Assembly: GCF_014191375.1 (NCBI RefSeq)
Contig: NZ_JACHWN010000003.1
Coordinates: 432,553 to 496,552, forward strand
From: Mesorhizobium sp. RMAD-H1
GTDB taxonomy: Bacteria > Pseudomonadota > Alphaproteobacteria > Rhizobiales > Rhizobiaceae
Direction of reading: 5' to 3'
DNA: 64,000 bases
Position numbers and translations under genes: made by a program. Under the pieces are notes generated by a model that had not been told where the DNA came from, made no database searches, and saw only the letters and a list, made by a program, of their open reading frames with translations. Positions 25,762-34,985 of this stretch are shown here, one piece after another (the stretch's first letter is position 1; each line of letters opens with the position of its first letter).

Positions 25762-28161
25762 ATGCTCGACCACGCCGAAACACAAAGCGGCTCCAACCGG
25801 CTGTCCGGCCGGGAACTGGAGCAGATCGACGCCTACTGGCGCGCCGCGAACTATCTGACCGTCGGCCAGATCTATCTTCTCGACAATCCGCTTCTTCGCG
25901 AGCCCCTTCGCCTCGAGCATGTCAAGCCACGTCTGCTCGGCCATTGGGGCACGTCGCCGGGCCTCACCTTCATCTACGCGCATCTCAACCGCATCATCCG
26001 GATGCAAGATGCTGATATCATCTATATCTGCGGCCCGGGGCATGGCGGACCGGCGATGGTCGCCGGTACCTATCTCGAAGGGACCTATAGCGAGCTCAAC
26101 CCCGATATCCCGCTCAACGAGGAGGGGATGCGCAAGCTTTTCCGGCAGTTCTCGTTCCCCGGCGGCATTCCGAGCCATGCCGCTCCGGAGGTTCCCGGGT
26201 CGATCAATGAGGGCGGCGAGCTCGGCTATGCGCTTTCCCATGCCTATGGTGCGGCATTCGACAATCCGGACCTGATCGTCGCCTGCGTCATCGGCGATGG
26301 CGAAGCCGAGACAGGCGCGCTGGCGGCGGCCTGGCATTCCAACAAATTTCTCAACCCGCGTCATGACGGGGCCGTGCTGCCGATCCTGCATCTCAACGGC
26401 TACAAGATCGCCAACCCGACCGTATTGGCGCGAATCCCGGAAGACGAGTTGCGTTCGCTGTTCGTCGGCTATGGCTACAGGCCGCTTTTCGTCGAGGGCG
26501 AGGATCCGGCGGCGATGCATGAGCGGATGGCCGCGGTCATGGACGAGGCGATGGGCGAGATCCGGGCGATCCAGGAGGATGTACGGAGCGGCGCGAGCGG
26601 CGAAACGGCGCGGCCTGTATGGCCGATGATCGTCCTGCGAAGCCCGAAGGGTTGGACCGGACCCAAGGAGGTCGACGGGCTGAAAACGGAAGGTTTCTGG
26701 CGGGCGCATCAGGTGCCCCTGGCCGGACTTGCCGACAATCCGGAACATCTGAAGCTTCTGGAAGAATGGCTGCGGAGCTACCGCCCGGAGGAACTGTTCG
26801 ACGATGCCGGCGCGCCGGTTTCTGAAATCCGCGAGACGACGCCCGATGGCATGCGGCGCATGAGCGCCAATCCCCATGCCAATGGCGGGCTGTTGCGCAA
26901 ATCGCTCGAAATTCCCGATTTGAAGCCCCATGCGGTGGCGGTCTCGCACCCCGGCGGGGCGGAGGCGCAGGCAACCCGGGTGATGGGCGGTTTCCTGCGC
27001 GAGGTGATGCGGGCAAACGAAATATCCCGCAATTTCCGCGTCGTCGGCCCTGATGAGACCGCGTCCAACCGCCTGCAGGATCTTTTCGAGGTCACCGAGC
27101 GCGCCTGGATGGAGAAAATCCTGCCCGAAGACGTTCACCTCGGCCGCGACGGCCGTGTTCTCGAAATCCTTTCGGAGCACACCTGCCAGGGCTGGCTCGA
27201 AGGCTATCTGCTGACGGGAAGGCACGGCTTCTTTTCCTGCTACGAAGCCTTCATCCACATCATCGATTCCATGTTCAACCAGCATGCGAAATGGCTGGAT
27301 GCGAGCCGCGATATCCCGTGGCGGCGGCCGATCTCGTCGCTGAACTATCTCCTGACCAGCCATGTCTGGCAGCAGGACCACAACGGTTTCAGTCACCAGG
27401 ATCCGGGCTTCGTCGATGTGGCGCTCAACAAGAAGGCCGATATCGTCCGCGTCTATCTGCCGCCCGACGCCAACACCCTGCTTTGCATCACCGACCATGT
27501 GCTTCGCACCTGGGACCGTATCAACATCATCGTCGCCGGCAAGGCGCCCTCGTGGCAATGGCTGTCGCTCGATGCGGCCAAGGCGCATTGCAAGACCGGC
27601 ATCGGCGTATGGGATTGGGCCTGCCACGGAAACAGTGCCGATCCTGACGTGGTGATGGCCTGCGCCGGCGACGTGCCGACCGTCGAGACGCTGGCCGCCG
27701 TCCAGATCCTCAAAGAGCATATGCCGCGGTTGAACATCCGTGTCGTCAACGTCGTCGACCTGATGACGCTGCAGCCGAGGGAGGTCCACCCGCACGGCCT
27801 CTCCGACCGGGATTTCAACGCACTGTTCACGACCGACAGGCCCGTCGTCTTCGCCTATCATGGCTACCCCTGGACGATCCACCGGCTGACATATCGCAGG
27901 AGGAACCACGCCAATATTCATGTGCGCGGCTATAATGAAGAGGGGACGACAACCACGCCGTTCGACATGACCGTGCTGAACGGCCTCGACCGATTCCATC
28001 TGGTCCTGACCGTCATTGACCGGGTGCCGCAGGCTGTGGGCACGGGACTGAAGCAACTGATGGAGACGAAGCTTCTGGAGCATCACGACTATATCCGCGC
28101 CCACGGGCAGGACATGCCTGAAGTGCGCGGCTGGCGCTGGGAGGCGGAAGCTGCGGGATAA
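25762..28161 (+). CDS. xfp: Xylulose-5-phosphate/fructose-6-phosphate phosphoketolase
   Basis: 799-aa thiamine-diphosphate enzyme that splits xylulose 5-phosphate (or fructose 6-phosphate) with phosphate into acetyl phosphate and glyceraldehyde 3-phosphate (or erythrose 4-phosphate). The N-terminus ([24 protein letters not shown]), the His-rich active-site region ([25 protein letters not shown]) and the TPP-binding GDGEAETGA are clear. The full family length is present. ackA starts 29 bp downstream, making a two-gene acetyl-phosphate to ATP route that needs no respiration. An 812-aa antisense ORF over it is a shadow. Confidence 0.97.
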   Translation: MLDHAETQSGSNRLSGRELEQIDAYWRAANYLTVGQIYLLDNPLLREPLRLEHVKPRLLGHWGTSPGLTFIYAHLNRIIRMQDADIIYICGPGHGGPAMVAGTYLEGTYSELNPDIPLNEEGMRKLFRQFSFPGGIPSHAAPEVPGSINEGGELGYALSHAYGAAFDNPDLIVACVIGDGEAETGALAAAWHSNKFLNPRHDGAVLPILHLNGYKIANPTVLARIPEDELRSLFVGYGYRPLFVEGEDPAAMHERMAAVMDEAMGEIRAIQEDVRSGASGETARPVWPMIVLRSPKGWTGPKEVDGLKTEGFWRAHQVPLAGLADNPEHLKLLEEWLRSYRPEELFDDAGAPVSEIRETTPDGMRRMSANPHANGGLLRKSLEIPDLKPHAVAVSHPGGAEAQATRVMGGFLREVMRANEISRNFRVVGPDETASNRLQDLFEVTERAWMEKILPEDVHLGRDGRVLEILSEHTCQGWLEGYLLTGRHGFFSCYEAFIHIIDSMFNQHAKWLDASRDIPWRRPISSLNYLLTSHVWQQDHNGFSHQDPGFVDVALNKKADIVRVYLPPDANTLLCITDHVLRTWDRINIIVAGKAPSWQWLSLDAAKAHCKTGIGVWDWACHGNSADPDVVMACAGDVPTVETLAAVQILKEHMPRLNIRVVNVVDLMTLQPREVHPHGLSDRDFNALFTTDRPVVFAYHGYPWTIHRLTYRRRNHANIHVRGYNEEGTTTTPFDMTVLNGLDRFHLVLTVIDRVPQAVGTGLKQLMETKLLEHHDYIRAHGQDMPEVRGWRWEAEAAG

Positions 28162-28190
28162 CGGACCGTGCAGGGCAAGGGACCGAGCTC

Positions 28191-29372
28191 ATGACCAATG
28201 CCATTCTTGTTCTCAATGCCGGTTCATCCAGCCTGAAATTTGCGGTGTTCGCGGAATGCCCCGATCTCCCGCTCATGATGAAGGGCGGGATCTCATCGCT
28301 GCATGACGCGCCGATCATGAAGGTCCGTACAGCTTCGGAGAAGGCTGTAGAGACCCCGCTCGGGTCGGAAGGGCTGGGTATTCAGGCCGCCGTCGAGCGT
28401 GTGGTCGCGGCAATCACCGATCACGGGCTCCATTCACGGATAGCAACGGTCGGCCACAGGATCGTCCACGGCGGGCGCGATTTCACCGGCGCAACCATCC
28501 TTGACGAGCCGGCGCTTGCCACCCTGCGAAATCTGGTTCCGCTCGCGCCGATCCACCAGCCGATCAATCTGGAGATCGCCGCCGCGGCGGTGAGGCTGTT
28601 TCCCGATGCGCTTCAGGTCGGCTGCTTCGACACCGCCTTCCATTCCGACCGTCCGCGGCTGGCAAAGCTCTACGGGCTTCCGCGCGAATTGACGGAAAGC
28701 GGCATCATTTCCTTCGGATTCCACGGGATTTCCTATAGCTATATCGCCTCGAAACTCCGTGAACGCTATGGGCCCGGAGACGGCAGGCGGGCGATTGTCG
28801 CGCATCTGGGAAGCGGCGCGAGCCTCTGCGCCATGATCGACGGCAGAAGCATCGCCACGACGATGGGATTTTCTCCGCTCGACGGCCTTGTCATGAGTAC
28901 GCGGTGCGGCGCGCTCGATCCCGGCGCCATGCTCTATCTCCTGCAGGAGCGCAAGCTGTCCGTCGAGTCGCTTTCGGAACTGCTTTACCAGCAATCGGGG
29001 CTTCTCGGCGTTTCCGGTATTTCGGGCAATATGCAAAGCCTGCTCGGCTCCCGTGATGAAGGCGCTGCTGCGGCGGTTGATCTCTTTGTCTACCGAGCCG
29101 GTCGGGAGATCGGTTCGCTGGCCGCCGCCATGGGAGGATTGGACACCCTGGTCTTCACGGCCGGCATCGGCGAGAATTCCCCCGTCGTCCGCGAAAGGAT
29201 TTGTGAAGCTGCCGGCTGGCTCGGCGTCAAGATCGACGGGGTGCGCAACGAGCAGAATGAGGAGCGCATCAGCACCTCCGGTTCACGCGTTGATGTTCTG
29301 ATCATTCCGACCGACGAAGAGCGGACCGTGGCGAAGGAAACACTGTCGCTCATAGCCAGCCATCGTCTGTGA
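28191..29372 (+). CDS. ackA: Acetate kinase
   Basis: 393-aa acetokinase that converts acetyl phosphate and ADP to acetate and ATP. N-terminal LVLNAGSSSLKFAVF (with catalytic Asn), VGHRIVHGG, CFDTAFH, GFHGISY, HLGSGASLCA and GIGENSP are all present. Located right after the phosphoketolase, whose product it uses. No pta is adjacent. A strong hairpin follows the stop. Confidence 0.96.
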   Translation: MTNAILVLNAGSSSLKFAVFAECPDLPLMMKGGISSLHDAPIMKVRTASEKAVETPLGSEGLGIQAAVERVVAAITDHGLHSRIATVGHRIVHGGRDFTGATILDEPALATLRNLVPLAPIHQPINLEIAAAAVRLFPDALQVGCFDTAFHSDRPRLAKLYGLPRELTESGIISFGFHGISYSYIASKLRERYGPGDGRRAIVAHLGSGASLCAMIDGRSIATTMGFSPLDGLVMSTRCGALDPGAMLYLLQERKLSVESLSELLYQQSGLLGVSGISGNMQSLLGSRDEGAAAAVDLFVYRAGREIGSLAAAMGGLDTLVFTAGIGENSPVVRERICEAAGWLGVKIDGVRNEQNEERISTSGSRVDVLIIPTDEERTVAKETLSLIASHRL

Positions 29373-29382
29373 AGCCCGATCA

Positions 29383-29409
29383 GCGGCCCGGCGCCGTGCA
29401 CCGGGCCGC
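29383..29409. terminator. Bidirectional terminator hairpin between ackA and nirK
   Basis: GCGGCCCGG (29383-29391), loop CGCCGTGCA, CCGGGCCGC (29401-29409), a perfect 9-bp stem in the 63-bp convergent gap, followed on the + strand by CTTTAC. Probably ends both transcripts. Confidence 0.65.
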
Positions 29410-29435
29410 CTTTACGCTCGATCAACTCTCGCACC

Positions 29436-30539
29436 TCAGTTCGACACGCTCGGCCGCGCGGCTTCGATCTGTTTCATCAGGTCGTCGTTCCATTCGCCGT
29501 CCACCTTGAATTGGGCAACTGCGCCGAGCTCGATCGCCTCAATCAGATTGTGGTTGAGATAGGCATAGGTACCCGGCTGCAGAAAGGTGTACATCGCGGC
29601 TCCCGCCGAGCCGCCGCGGATGAACCATGTTTCCAGATCCCTGGCGGGCGGATTGGCGAATTTGCCCTGTTCCCAGACATAATCGCCATGACCGCCGATC
29701 AGGTGAGGACGGGTATCACGGTTGGCCTGCGAATGGACGATCATCACCGTCTCGCCGACCTTTGCCGCCAGCGCATTGTCGCCCGTCAAAGCGCCCTTGG
29801 CGCCGTTGAAGACCACATGGCTGGGGATCAGCCCGCGCATCAGTTCCGCCGTTTCCGCATAGGCATCGCCTGCGGAAGCATATTTCCTGAACTTGCCGTT
29901 CTCGTCGCGTGGCACGTAGAACTCGTTCTCGCCGATATAGTAGATGCGATCATAGCGGATCGGCTCCCCCTTGTCGTTCTTCAGCCCGTCGCGCGGCAAT
30001 ACCATGATGGCGCCGCTCATGCCGGAGACCACGTGCCACGGAGTCATCGGGCCGCCCGGCGCGCAGTGATAGACGAAGACGCCGGCACGCGTTGCCTTGA
30101 AGCGCAGCGTCGTCTGTTCGCCGGGATTGACGAGCGTCAGTTCGCCGCCGCCCATCGCGCCGGTGGCCGCGTGGAAATCGATATTGTGAGCGAGGCTGTT
30201 GGTCTTGGGGTTCACCAGCGTCAGCTGTACATAATCTCCCTCGTGAACCACCATCAGGGGGCCTGGAACCGAGCCCTCATAGGTCATCGCGTGCAACGTG
30301 GTGCCGTCTTCGTCAATGACGGTTTCCTTTTCCTGGATCGTCATGGTGAACTCGACAACCTTCGGGCCGCCAGTCGCCGCCTGCTCGTGCGGGTGCACGA
30401 AGGGCGGCGCGACAAGCGCGACCTTTTCGTGTGGCAGGGCATCTGCCTGGTCTGCCAGTGCTGGCGCCGCCGATAAAGGCAGGGCGCTCAACATGGCGGC
30501 GGCGGCCACGCCAAGCATTGCTTCGCGTCGCGTGAACAT
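29436..30539 (-). CDS. nirK: Copper-containing nitrite reductase NirK
   Basis: 367-aa periplasmic enzyme that reduces nitrite to nitric oxide. A Tat-type signal (TRREAMLG then a hydrophobic stretch) precedes two cupredoxin domains. Type 1 copper ligands are His118, Cys159, His169 and Met174 ([18 protein letters not shown]); type 2 copper ligands are His123 (FHAATG), His158 and His330 (YLNHNLIEA); catalytic Asp121 and His279 (RPHLIGGHG) are present. The CAPGGP loop is the form usual in rhizobia. No nirV or nitric oxide reductase genes are adjacent, so NO removal must be encoded elsewhere. A TTG-N8-CAA box is 64 bp upstream. Confidence 0.97.
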   Translation of the reverse strand: MFTRREAMLGVAAAAMLSALPLSAAPALADQADALPHEKVALVAPPFVHPHEQAATGGPKVVEFTMTIQEKETVIDEDGTTLHAMTYEGSVPGPLMVVHEGDYVQLTLVNPKTNSLAHNIDFHAATGAMGGGELTLVNPGEQTTLRFKATRAGVFVYHCAPGGPMTPWHVVSGMSGAIMVLPRDGLKNDKGEPIRYDRIYYIGENEFYVPRDENGKFRKYASAGDAYAETAELMRGLIPSHVVFNGAKGALTGDNALAAKVGETVMIVHSQANRDTRPHLIGGHGDYVWEQGKFANPPARDLETWFIRGGSAGAAMYTFLQPGTYAYLNHNLIEAIELGAVAQFKVDGEWNDDLMKQIEAARPSVSN

Positions 30540-30602
30540 TTCGGATCTCCTTTTTCATCCGGTTGCCGATGAGGCGACGATAGATGCGGCGCAGCAATCT
30601 TC

Positions 30603-30618
30603 TTTGTTGCGGCGCAAA
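30603..30618 (-). promoter_or_regulatory. FNR/NnrR-type box upstream of nirK
   Basis: TTTG-TTGCGGCG-CAAA, a symmetric TTTG-N8-CAAA site 64 bp before the nirK start. In rhizobia nirK is activated at such sites by the NO-sensing regulator NnrR, sometimes with FixK. Site from sequence; the regulator is inferred. Confidence 0.65.
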
Positions 30619-30704
30619 CTTGCTGACGATCACCTTGGGCCGGACAGGCAGGATAAGTATTCTCAAGAAATGCCAGGTGTCATGGCGCTGGAACCCGAGG
30701 CGGT

Positions 30705-30718
30705 TTGATTTCCATCAA
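30705..30718 (+). promoter_or_regulatory. Perfect anaerobox (FixK/FNR site) upstream of the 129-aa ORF
   Basis: TTGAT-TTCC-ATCAA, a perfect match to the FNR/FixK consensus TTGAT-N4-ATCAA, 53 bp before the start at 30772. Confidence 0.8.
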
Positions 30719-30771
30719 GGCGGAGGGGAGGGGGCTCGGCTACGGATGTGAGAAGTCAATGGAGAACGAAG

Positions 30772-31161
30772 ATGAAAACCAGCGCCGCCGGACACAACGC
30801 GAAGCTTCGCCATGTGCGCCTGGAACTGGCGCGGGAAAAGGGGCACCCCGAGGGCGACAGGGCCATCGGATACGATCTTGTTGTTCCACTGACCGCGGAG
30901 GGGCGTATTGATCCGATAGCGTGGAAGGGCAATCAGAGCGCCTGCCGCGTGCGCCGCTTCCGCCCCGACGAGGAGGATTTCATCGGCCATCTCCGCCGCA
31001 AGCCTGGAGACCAGTGGTATTTCGACTATGTCGACGGTGAAAAGGACGATGAAATCGGCTTCCGCCTTGGCGAGGAGCATTTCGTAGTTGGCGAATACGT
31101 TTCGATCCGTACCGACGGCATGATGCACACCTATCAGGTGAAGCACGTGGAAGCTGTTTGA
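30772..31161 (+). CDS. Conserved hypothetical protein under a FixK-type box
   Basis: 129-aa soluble, strongly charged protein without signal peptide or membrane span. I recognise no named domain; segments such as GYDLVVPLTAEGRIDPIAWK, CRVRRFRPDEEDFIGHLRR and QWYFDYVDG look conserved and suggest a compact beta-rich fold. ATG 30772 follows GGAGAACGAAG; an in-frame ATG at 30748 is less likely. The perfect anaerobox upstream and position between nirK and fixL point to a role in low-oxygen metabolism. Confidence 0.75.
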   Translation: MKTSAAGHNAKLRHVRLELAREKGHPEGDRAIGYDLVVPLTAEGRIDPIAWKGNQSACRVRRFRPDEEDFIGHLRRKPGDQWYFDYVDGEKDDEIGFRLGEEHFVVGEYVSIRTDGMMHTYQVKHVEAV

Positions 31162-31301
31162 ACTCTTTTATCCCGCATCTTCCAACATGGTTTTTGCGAG
31201 ACGGGCGCGGCAGAATATCCCAGTTTTTAACCTTGGCCATTCCAGAAGTCGGGCCTAGATTGCCGGCGCTCGGGCAATCCGGGCGCATTCCGGAGTGACA
31301 A

Positions 31302-32555
31302 GTGAATTTGACCGCATTCGACACCACCTGGCTGCTTGTGCTCCTGTGCCTTTTGCTGGCCGCGGCACTTCTTTTCCTCGGCGCCAGGTACCGTGCCGCG
31401 AAAAACTCCGCACGCAAGGTGCAGGAACAGCTTGCACTGCGCGAGGCGCATCTCCGCCTGTTTCTGGACACGGTGCCTGACGCGACGGTGGTGATCGACA
31501 TGCGCGGCATCATCACCTCCTTCAACAAGGCGGCCGTCCGCCAGTTCGGCTATTCGGAAGCGGAAGCCGTCGGGCAGAACGTTAAGATACTGATGCCCGA
31601 GCCCTATCAGGTCGAGCATGACGGCTATATCCATCGCTATCTCGATACCGGCGAACGCCGGATCATCGGTATCGATCGCATTGTCGTCGGGCGACGCAAG
31701 GACGGCTCCACCTTTCCGATGAAGCTTGCCGTCGGCGAGATGAGGACCGGCGGCCAGATCTTCTTCACGGGCTTCATCCGCGACCTCACCGAACGCGCCG
31801 AGTCGGAAGCCAGGCTCGAGGAAATCCAGGGAGAGCTCGCCCGCCTGGCGCGCCTCAACGAGCTCGGCGAGATGGCCTCGACGCTCGCGCACGAGCTGAA
31901 CCAGCCGCTTGCGGCCATCGCCAACTATGTCCAGGGTTGCAGCCGTCTGTTGAGGAACATGGATGACGCGCTGGCGGTCCGCATGCGCGAGGCCTTGGAG
32001 GAAACCGCGCAGCAATCGCTGCGTGCCGGGCAGATCATACGCCACCTGCGCGAATTCGTGACCCGAGGTGAGACCGAAAAGCATCCGCAGGACCTCCACA
32101 AGCTGATCGAAGAAGCCGGCGCGCTGGCGCTGGTGGGCGCGCGCGAACTGGGTGTGCGGACGGTTTTTGATTTCAGGGCCGATCACAGGATGTTTCTCGT
32201 CGATCGCGTGCAGATCCAGCAGGTTCTCATCAATTTGATGCGCAACGCGATGGACGCTATGAAGGACAGCGAGCGCCGCGAACTGGTGGTCAGAACCGAA
32301 ACGGTCAGCGAGGGGGAGGTCATGGTCGAGATATCCGATACCGGTCCCGGCGTATCGGAGGAAATCGTGACGCAGCTCTTCAAGCCGTTCGTGACCACCA
32401 AGCCGGGTGGCATGGGAATAGGTCTTTCCATTTCGCGCAGGATCGTTGAGGCGCACGGGGGCGAACTGACCATGCGACGCAACGAAAAAGGGGGAGCCAG
32501 CTTCCGTTTCACGCTTCCAGCGGTCAAGGAGCAGGAGCTCGGAAATGAGCAGTGA
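31302..32555 (+). CDS. fixL: Oxygen-sensing histidine kinase FixL
   Basis: 417-aa kinase. One N-terminal membrane span (about residues 10-28), then a heme-PAS domain (about 50-165) with the proximal heme ligand His106 (in VEHDGYI) and the distal-pocket Arg126 (GIDR), spaced 20 residues as His200 and Arg220 in Bradyrhizobium FixL. H-box [12 protein letters not shown] has phosphoacceptor His197; N-box and G-boxes ([19 protein letters not shown]) follow. O2 binding would switch the kinase off. It has one span rather than the four of Ensifer FixL. It overlaps fixJ by 11 bp. Confidence 0.95.
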   Translation: MNLTAFDTTWLLVLLCLLLAAALLFLGARYRAAKNSARKVQEQLALREAHLRLFLDTVPDATVVIDMRGIITSFNKAAVRQFGYSEAEAVGQNVKILMPEPYQVEHDGYIHRYLDTGERRIIGIDRIVVGRRKDGSTFPMKLAVGEMRTGGQIFFTGFIRDLTERAESEARLEEIQGELARLARLNELGEMASTLAHELNQPLAAIANYVQGCSRLLRNMDDALAVRMREALEETAQQSLRAGQIIRHLREFVTRGETEKHPQDLHKLIEEAGALALVGARELGVRTVFDFRADHRMFLVDRVQIQQVLINLMRNAMDAMKDSERRELVVRTETVSEGEVMVEISDTGPGVSEEIVTQLFKPFVTTKPGGMGIGLSISRRIVEAHGGELTMRRNEKGGASFRFTLPAVKEQELGNEQ

Positions 32556-33162
32556 AGTAGTCATCCATGTTGTCGACGACGAAGAACCGGTCAGAAAATC
32601 TCTCGCCTTTCTCCTGACGATCTCCGGATATGCCGTGCGTGTCCATGCGTCGGCGTTGTCTTTCCTTGCGATCGCGAAGGAACTGAACAATGCCTGCCTG
32701 ATCACTGATCTGCGCATGCCCGAGATGAGCGGCCTCGATCTTCTGCGGCGGCTGCGCGAGGAGGATGCGATGCTGCCGGCCATCGTCATCACCGGCAATG
32801 GCGACGTGCCGATGGCGGTAGAGGCGATGAAGGCAGGCGCGATGGATTTCATCGAAAAGCCGTTCGAGGACGAGGTGCTTCTCGATGCGATTGGCCGGGC
32901 TATCGTGCAATTGGAAAAACGCCCCCGCGACAAGGACAGCATTGCCCAGATCCGGATGCGGCTGGGTGAGCTTTCCGACCGGGAGCGGCAGGTCATGCGC
33001 GGAATCGTTGCCGGCCTTCCCAACAAGACCATCGCCTATGACCTCGATATCAGCCCGCGGACGGTCGAGGTTCATCGCGCCAATGTGATGAGCAAGATGA
33101 AGGCCAAGAGCCTGCCCGAGCTGGTGAGGATGGTTCTGGAAGCCGGCGAGCCCTCTTCCTGA
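32545..33162 (+). CDS. fixJ: Response regulator FixJ
   Basis: 205-aa regulator: receiver domain with acidic pair Asp11/Asp12, phosphoacceptor Asp55 ([12 protein letters not shown]), Thr83 and Lys105, and a LuxR-type HTH at about residues 141-195 ([25 protein letters not shown]). Phosphorylated by FixL at low O2, it activates fixK. Its start lies inside the fixL end, so the pair is co-translated. Confidence 0.95.
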   Translation: MSSEVVIHVVDDEEPVRKSLAFLLTISGYAVRVHASALSFLAIAKELNNACLITDLRMPEMSGLDLLRRLREEDAMLPAIVITGNGDVPMAVEAMKAGAMDFIEKPFEDEVLLDAIGRAIVQLEKRPRDKDSIAQIRMRLGELSDRERQVMRGIVAGLPNKTIAYDLDISPRTVEVHRANVMSKMKAKSLPELVRMVLEAGEPSS

Positions 33163-33184
33163 AGAAGGTCTGTTTTCAGGCGAT

Positions 33185-33198
33185 TTGATCTATCGCAA
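33185..33198 (+). promoter_or_regulatory. FixK-type box upstream of the receiver-like gene
   Basis: TTGATCTATCGCAA (TTG-N8-CAA with a perfect left half), 66 bp before the TTG start at 33264. Fits FixK control of the small receiver-like protein, which would make a feedback loop. Confidence 0.55.
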
Positions 33199-33263
33199 GG
33201 TGGCTGTGCGCAATGGATGCGCATGATGTCTGATGGCGCAGTCCAGCCAATCAGGAAACAGCC

Positions 33264-33623
33264 TTGCCAACCGGTAGCACATTCATTCTCGTCGTCGCGT
33301 CCGATCCCACATTTCGGCAGTCGCTGGGCTTTGTCCTCGAAGCCGAGGGATGCCGTGTCGATCTGGCCGGGCAACTGCCGCATGCCGACGACGCGATGGA
33401 CGTAACACTGGGCGGTTATGACTGCGTGGTCGTGGACGATCGCTCGATCGGCGAAAAGCCCGGCGATCTCGCGAAACTGCGGATACTTGGCAAACCTGTC
33501 GTCCTTCTGGTCAACCATCTTCAGGAGGTGGCGGAGGGCTTTCCGATCCGTCTGGTGGAAAAGCCTCTGCTCGGCCGCACGCTCGTAGATGCGGTCCGCA
33601 CATTGCTGGAGCCGGCACCCTGA
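33264..33623 (+). CDS. Single-domain receiver-like protein between fixJ and fixK (FixT-like candidate)
   Basis: 119-aa protein with a receiver-like fold: beta1 ILVVASDPTFRQSLGFVLEAEG (only Asp14 of the usual acidic pair), putative phospho-Asp in CVVVDDRS (Asp58/59), and LVEKP with Lys100 in the correct place. No output domain. It starts with TTG preceded by AGGAAACAGCC. FixT, the feedback inhibitor of FixL in Ensifer and Caulobacter, is a receiver-fold protein of similar size made under FixK control; this gene fits by size, position and the upstream FixK-type box. It has only two Cys (30 and 54), unlike the Fe-S Cys set of Caulobacter FixT. Function inferred. Confidence 0.7.
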   Translation: MPTGSTFILVVASDPTFRQSLGFVLEAEGCRVDLAGQLPHADDAMDVTLGGYDCVVVDDRSIGEKPGDLAKLRILGKPVVLLVNHLQEVAEGFPIRLVEKPLLGRTLVDAVRTLLEPAP

Positions 33624-33631
33624 CTACGCAG

Positions 33632-33665
33632 TTTCCCGTAAGGACATAACCGAATTTTCCCGTAA
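33632..33665 (+). promoter_or_regulatory. Direct repeat TTTCCCGTAA upstream of fixK, candidate FixJ sites
   Basis: Exact TTTCCCGTAA at 33632-33641 and 33656-33665, 24 bp apart, about 45-75 bp before the fixK start. The left copy sits in TACGCAGTTTCCC, similar to the FixJ-binding element of Ensifer fixK (TACGTAGTTT type). FixJ binding is an inference. Confidence 0.5.
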
Positions 33666-33708
33666 CGCGATCCGGGCCACTGATGAGCTGCAAATCGGAG
33701 GCTCTCAG

Positions 33709-34380
33709 ATGCTTGCTCACAACACTACCCGTTCTTCCCCTGCGGCCATTTCCAAGTCCGGGCGCATCGCCCGCGACAACAAGCCGGGACAAATGCCTCC
33801 AGCTTTCGCGGCACAGCCGCACCAGGTTCTCTTCTGTACGCCAAACAAGGAGATCTACGCCCAGGGCGGGCGGGCGACCGCGCTCTACCAGGTGGAATTC
33901 GGAGCCGTCCGCATCTACCGTCTTCTCGCGGATGGACGCCGCCAGATCAGCGCCTTTCATGTAGCGGGCGAGGTGTTCGGGTTCGAGGCCGACGGCCATC
34001 ACCGCTTCTTCGCCGAGGCCGTGTGCAATTCCGCGATCCGCGTCTATCGGCTGCCGGTCGGCGCCGATCTATCCCGCGATGTCCTTCCGGCTGCGTTGCT
34101 GGCGCTGGTGCGCGCGCAGGAGCATCTGCTGGTGATCGGCCGACAGAACGCGGCCGAGCGCGTGGCCGCATTCCTACTCGATCTGGCCGCGCGCCAGGGA
34201 AGCCTGCCGCAGATCGAGCTCGCCATGTCGCGCACCGATATAGGCGACTATCTCGGGCTTACCATCGAGACCGTCTCGCGCGTCTTCTCCAAATTTCGTG
34301 AAAATGGTTATATCCGTCTTCAAGGCGCACGCACCGTGTTACTTTTGAAGCCGGAGGCGCTGCGCGCGATGTGCGCTTGA
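33709..34380 (+). CDS. fixK: Crp/Fnr-family regulator FixK
   Basis: 223-aa regulator: cyclic-nucleotide-binding-like beta-roll (about residues 45-130), dimer helix and C-terminal HTH (SRTDIGDYLGLTIETVSRVFSKF) with the Glu and Ser-Arg pattern of the FNR group that reads TTGAT-N4-ATCAA. It lacks the N-terminal Cys cluster of FNR, so it is not an O2 sensor itself; control is through FixLJ. ATG 33709 follows GGAGGCTCTCAG; the open frame upstream is longer. Predicted activator of fixNOQP and the other boxed genes. Confidence 0.93.
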   Translation: MLAHNTTRSSPAAISKSGRIARDNKPGQMPPAFAAQPHQVLFCTPNKEIYAQGGRATALYQVEFGAVRIYRLLADGRRQISAFHVAGEVFGFEADGHHRFFAEAVCNSAIRVYRLPVGADLSRDVLPAALLALVRAQEHLLVIGRQNAAERVAAFLLDLAARQGSLPQIELAMSRTDIGDYLGLTIETVSRVFSKFRENGYIRLQGARTVLLLKPEALRAMCA

Positions 34381-34399
34381 ACTTGAGGGGTATGGGACG

Positions 34400-34846
34400 A
34401 TGCGGATAAGGACCATGTCCGATCTGGATTGCATCAGGCTTCTGGAGAGCAACCGCCTCGGCCGACTTGCATGCGTCAATGACGGGCGCCCCTATGTCGT
34501 GCCGGTCTTCTATGCTTATGGCAGCAATCGTCTCTACGCGTTTTCGATGCCGGGGAAGAAAATCGACTGGATGCGTGCGAATCCCATGGTCTCCGTCCTG
34601 GTGGAGCAGCATGAGGCGGGGCGGGAATGGAGGAGCGTCATCGTCGACGGCCGCTACGAGGAGCTCCCCGACCGCATTGGCCACAAGGTCGAACGCGATT
34701 ATGCCTGGAGGCTCCTCAGCAAGCACGCCCGCTGGTGGGAGCCGGGTGCCCTGAAACCCGTCACACCACCCGTGTCCGGCCACTCGCCGCATGTGTTCTT
34801 CTGCATTCACATCGAGCAGATGTCGGGACGCGAAACGCGGGAATAG
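34400..34846 (+). CDS. Pyridoxamine 5'-phosphate oxidase-family flavin-binding protein
   Basis: 148-aa split-barrel FMN-binding protein: LLESNRLGRLACVNDGRPYVVPVFYAY is the typical N-terminal motif. Such proteins are often co-expressed with low-oxygen or stress genes, some binding FMN or heme. It follows fixK by 19 bp and likely shares its transcript. Enzyme activity unknown. Confidence 0.82.
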   Translation: MRIRTMSDLDCIRLLESNRLGRLACVNDGRPYVVPVFYAYGSNRLYAFSMPGKKIDWMRANPMVSVLVEQHEAGREWRSVIVDGRYEELPDRIGHKVERDYAWRLLSKHARWWEPGALKPVTPPVSGHSPHVFFCIHIEQMSGRETRE

Positions 34847-34866
34847 CGGCTGCTGCAGGCCGCTGT

Positions 34867-34880
34867 TTGATCTGGATCAA
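34867..34880 (+). promoter_or_regulatory. Perfect anaerobox upstream of fixN
   Basis: TTGAT-CTGG-ATCAA, a perfect FixK/FNR site 105 bp before the chosen fixN start (34986). Expected to drive fixNOQP. Confidence 0.85.
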
Positions 34881-34985
34881 AGAAGAACCGAAGCGCCGCA
34901 ATAGGGTCGCAGGATCAAGAATCCACATCCGGTGCCGGAGGGCGACCCGGAGAGCAGATTTCCATCCTTGCTGGGGACAATCGGA

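Noticed and set aside
25666..28104. 812-aa minus-strand ORF opposite xfp
   Set aside because: Shadow caused by GC-rich codon usage; the + strand reads as a complete phosphoketolase.
31227..33032. 601-aa minus-strand ORF opposite fixL/fixJ
   Set aside because: Antisense of two well-supported regulators; composition is His/Arg/Gln-rich as in typical shadows.
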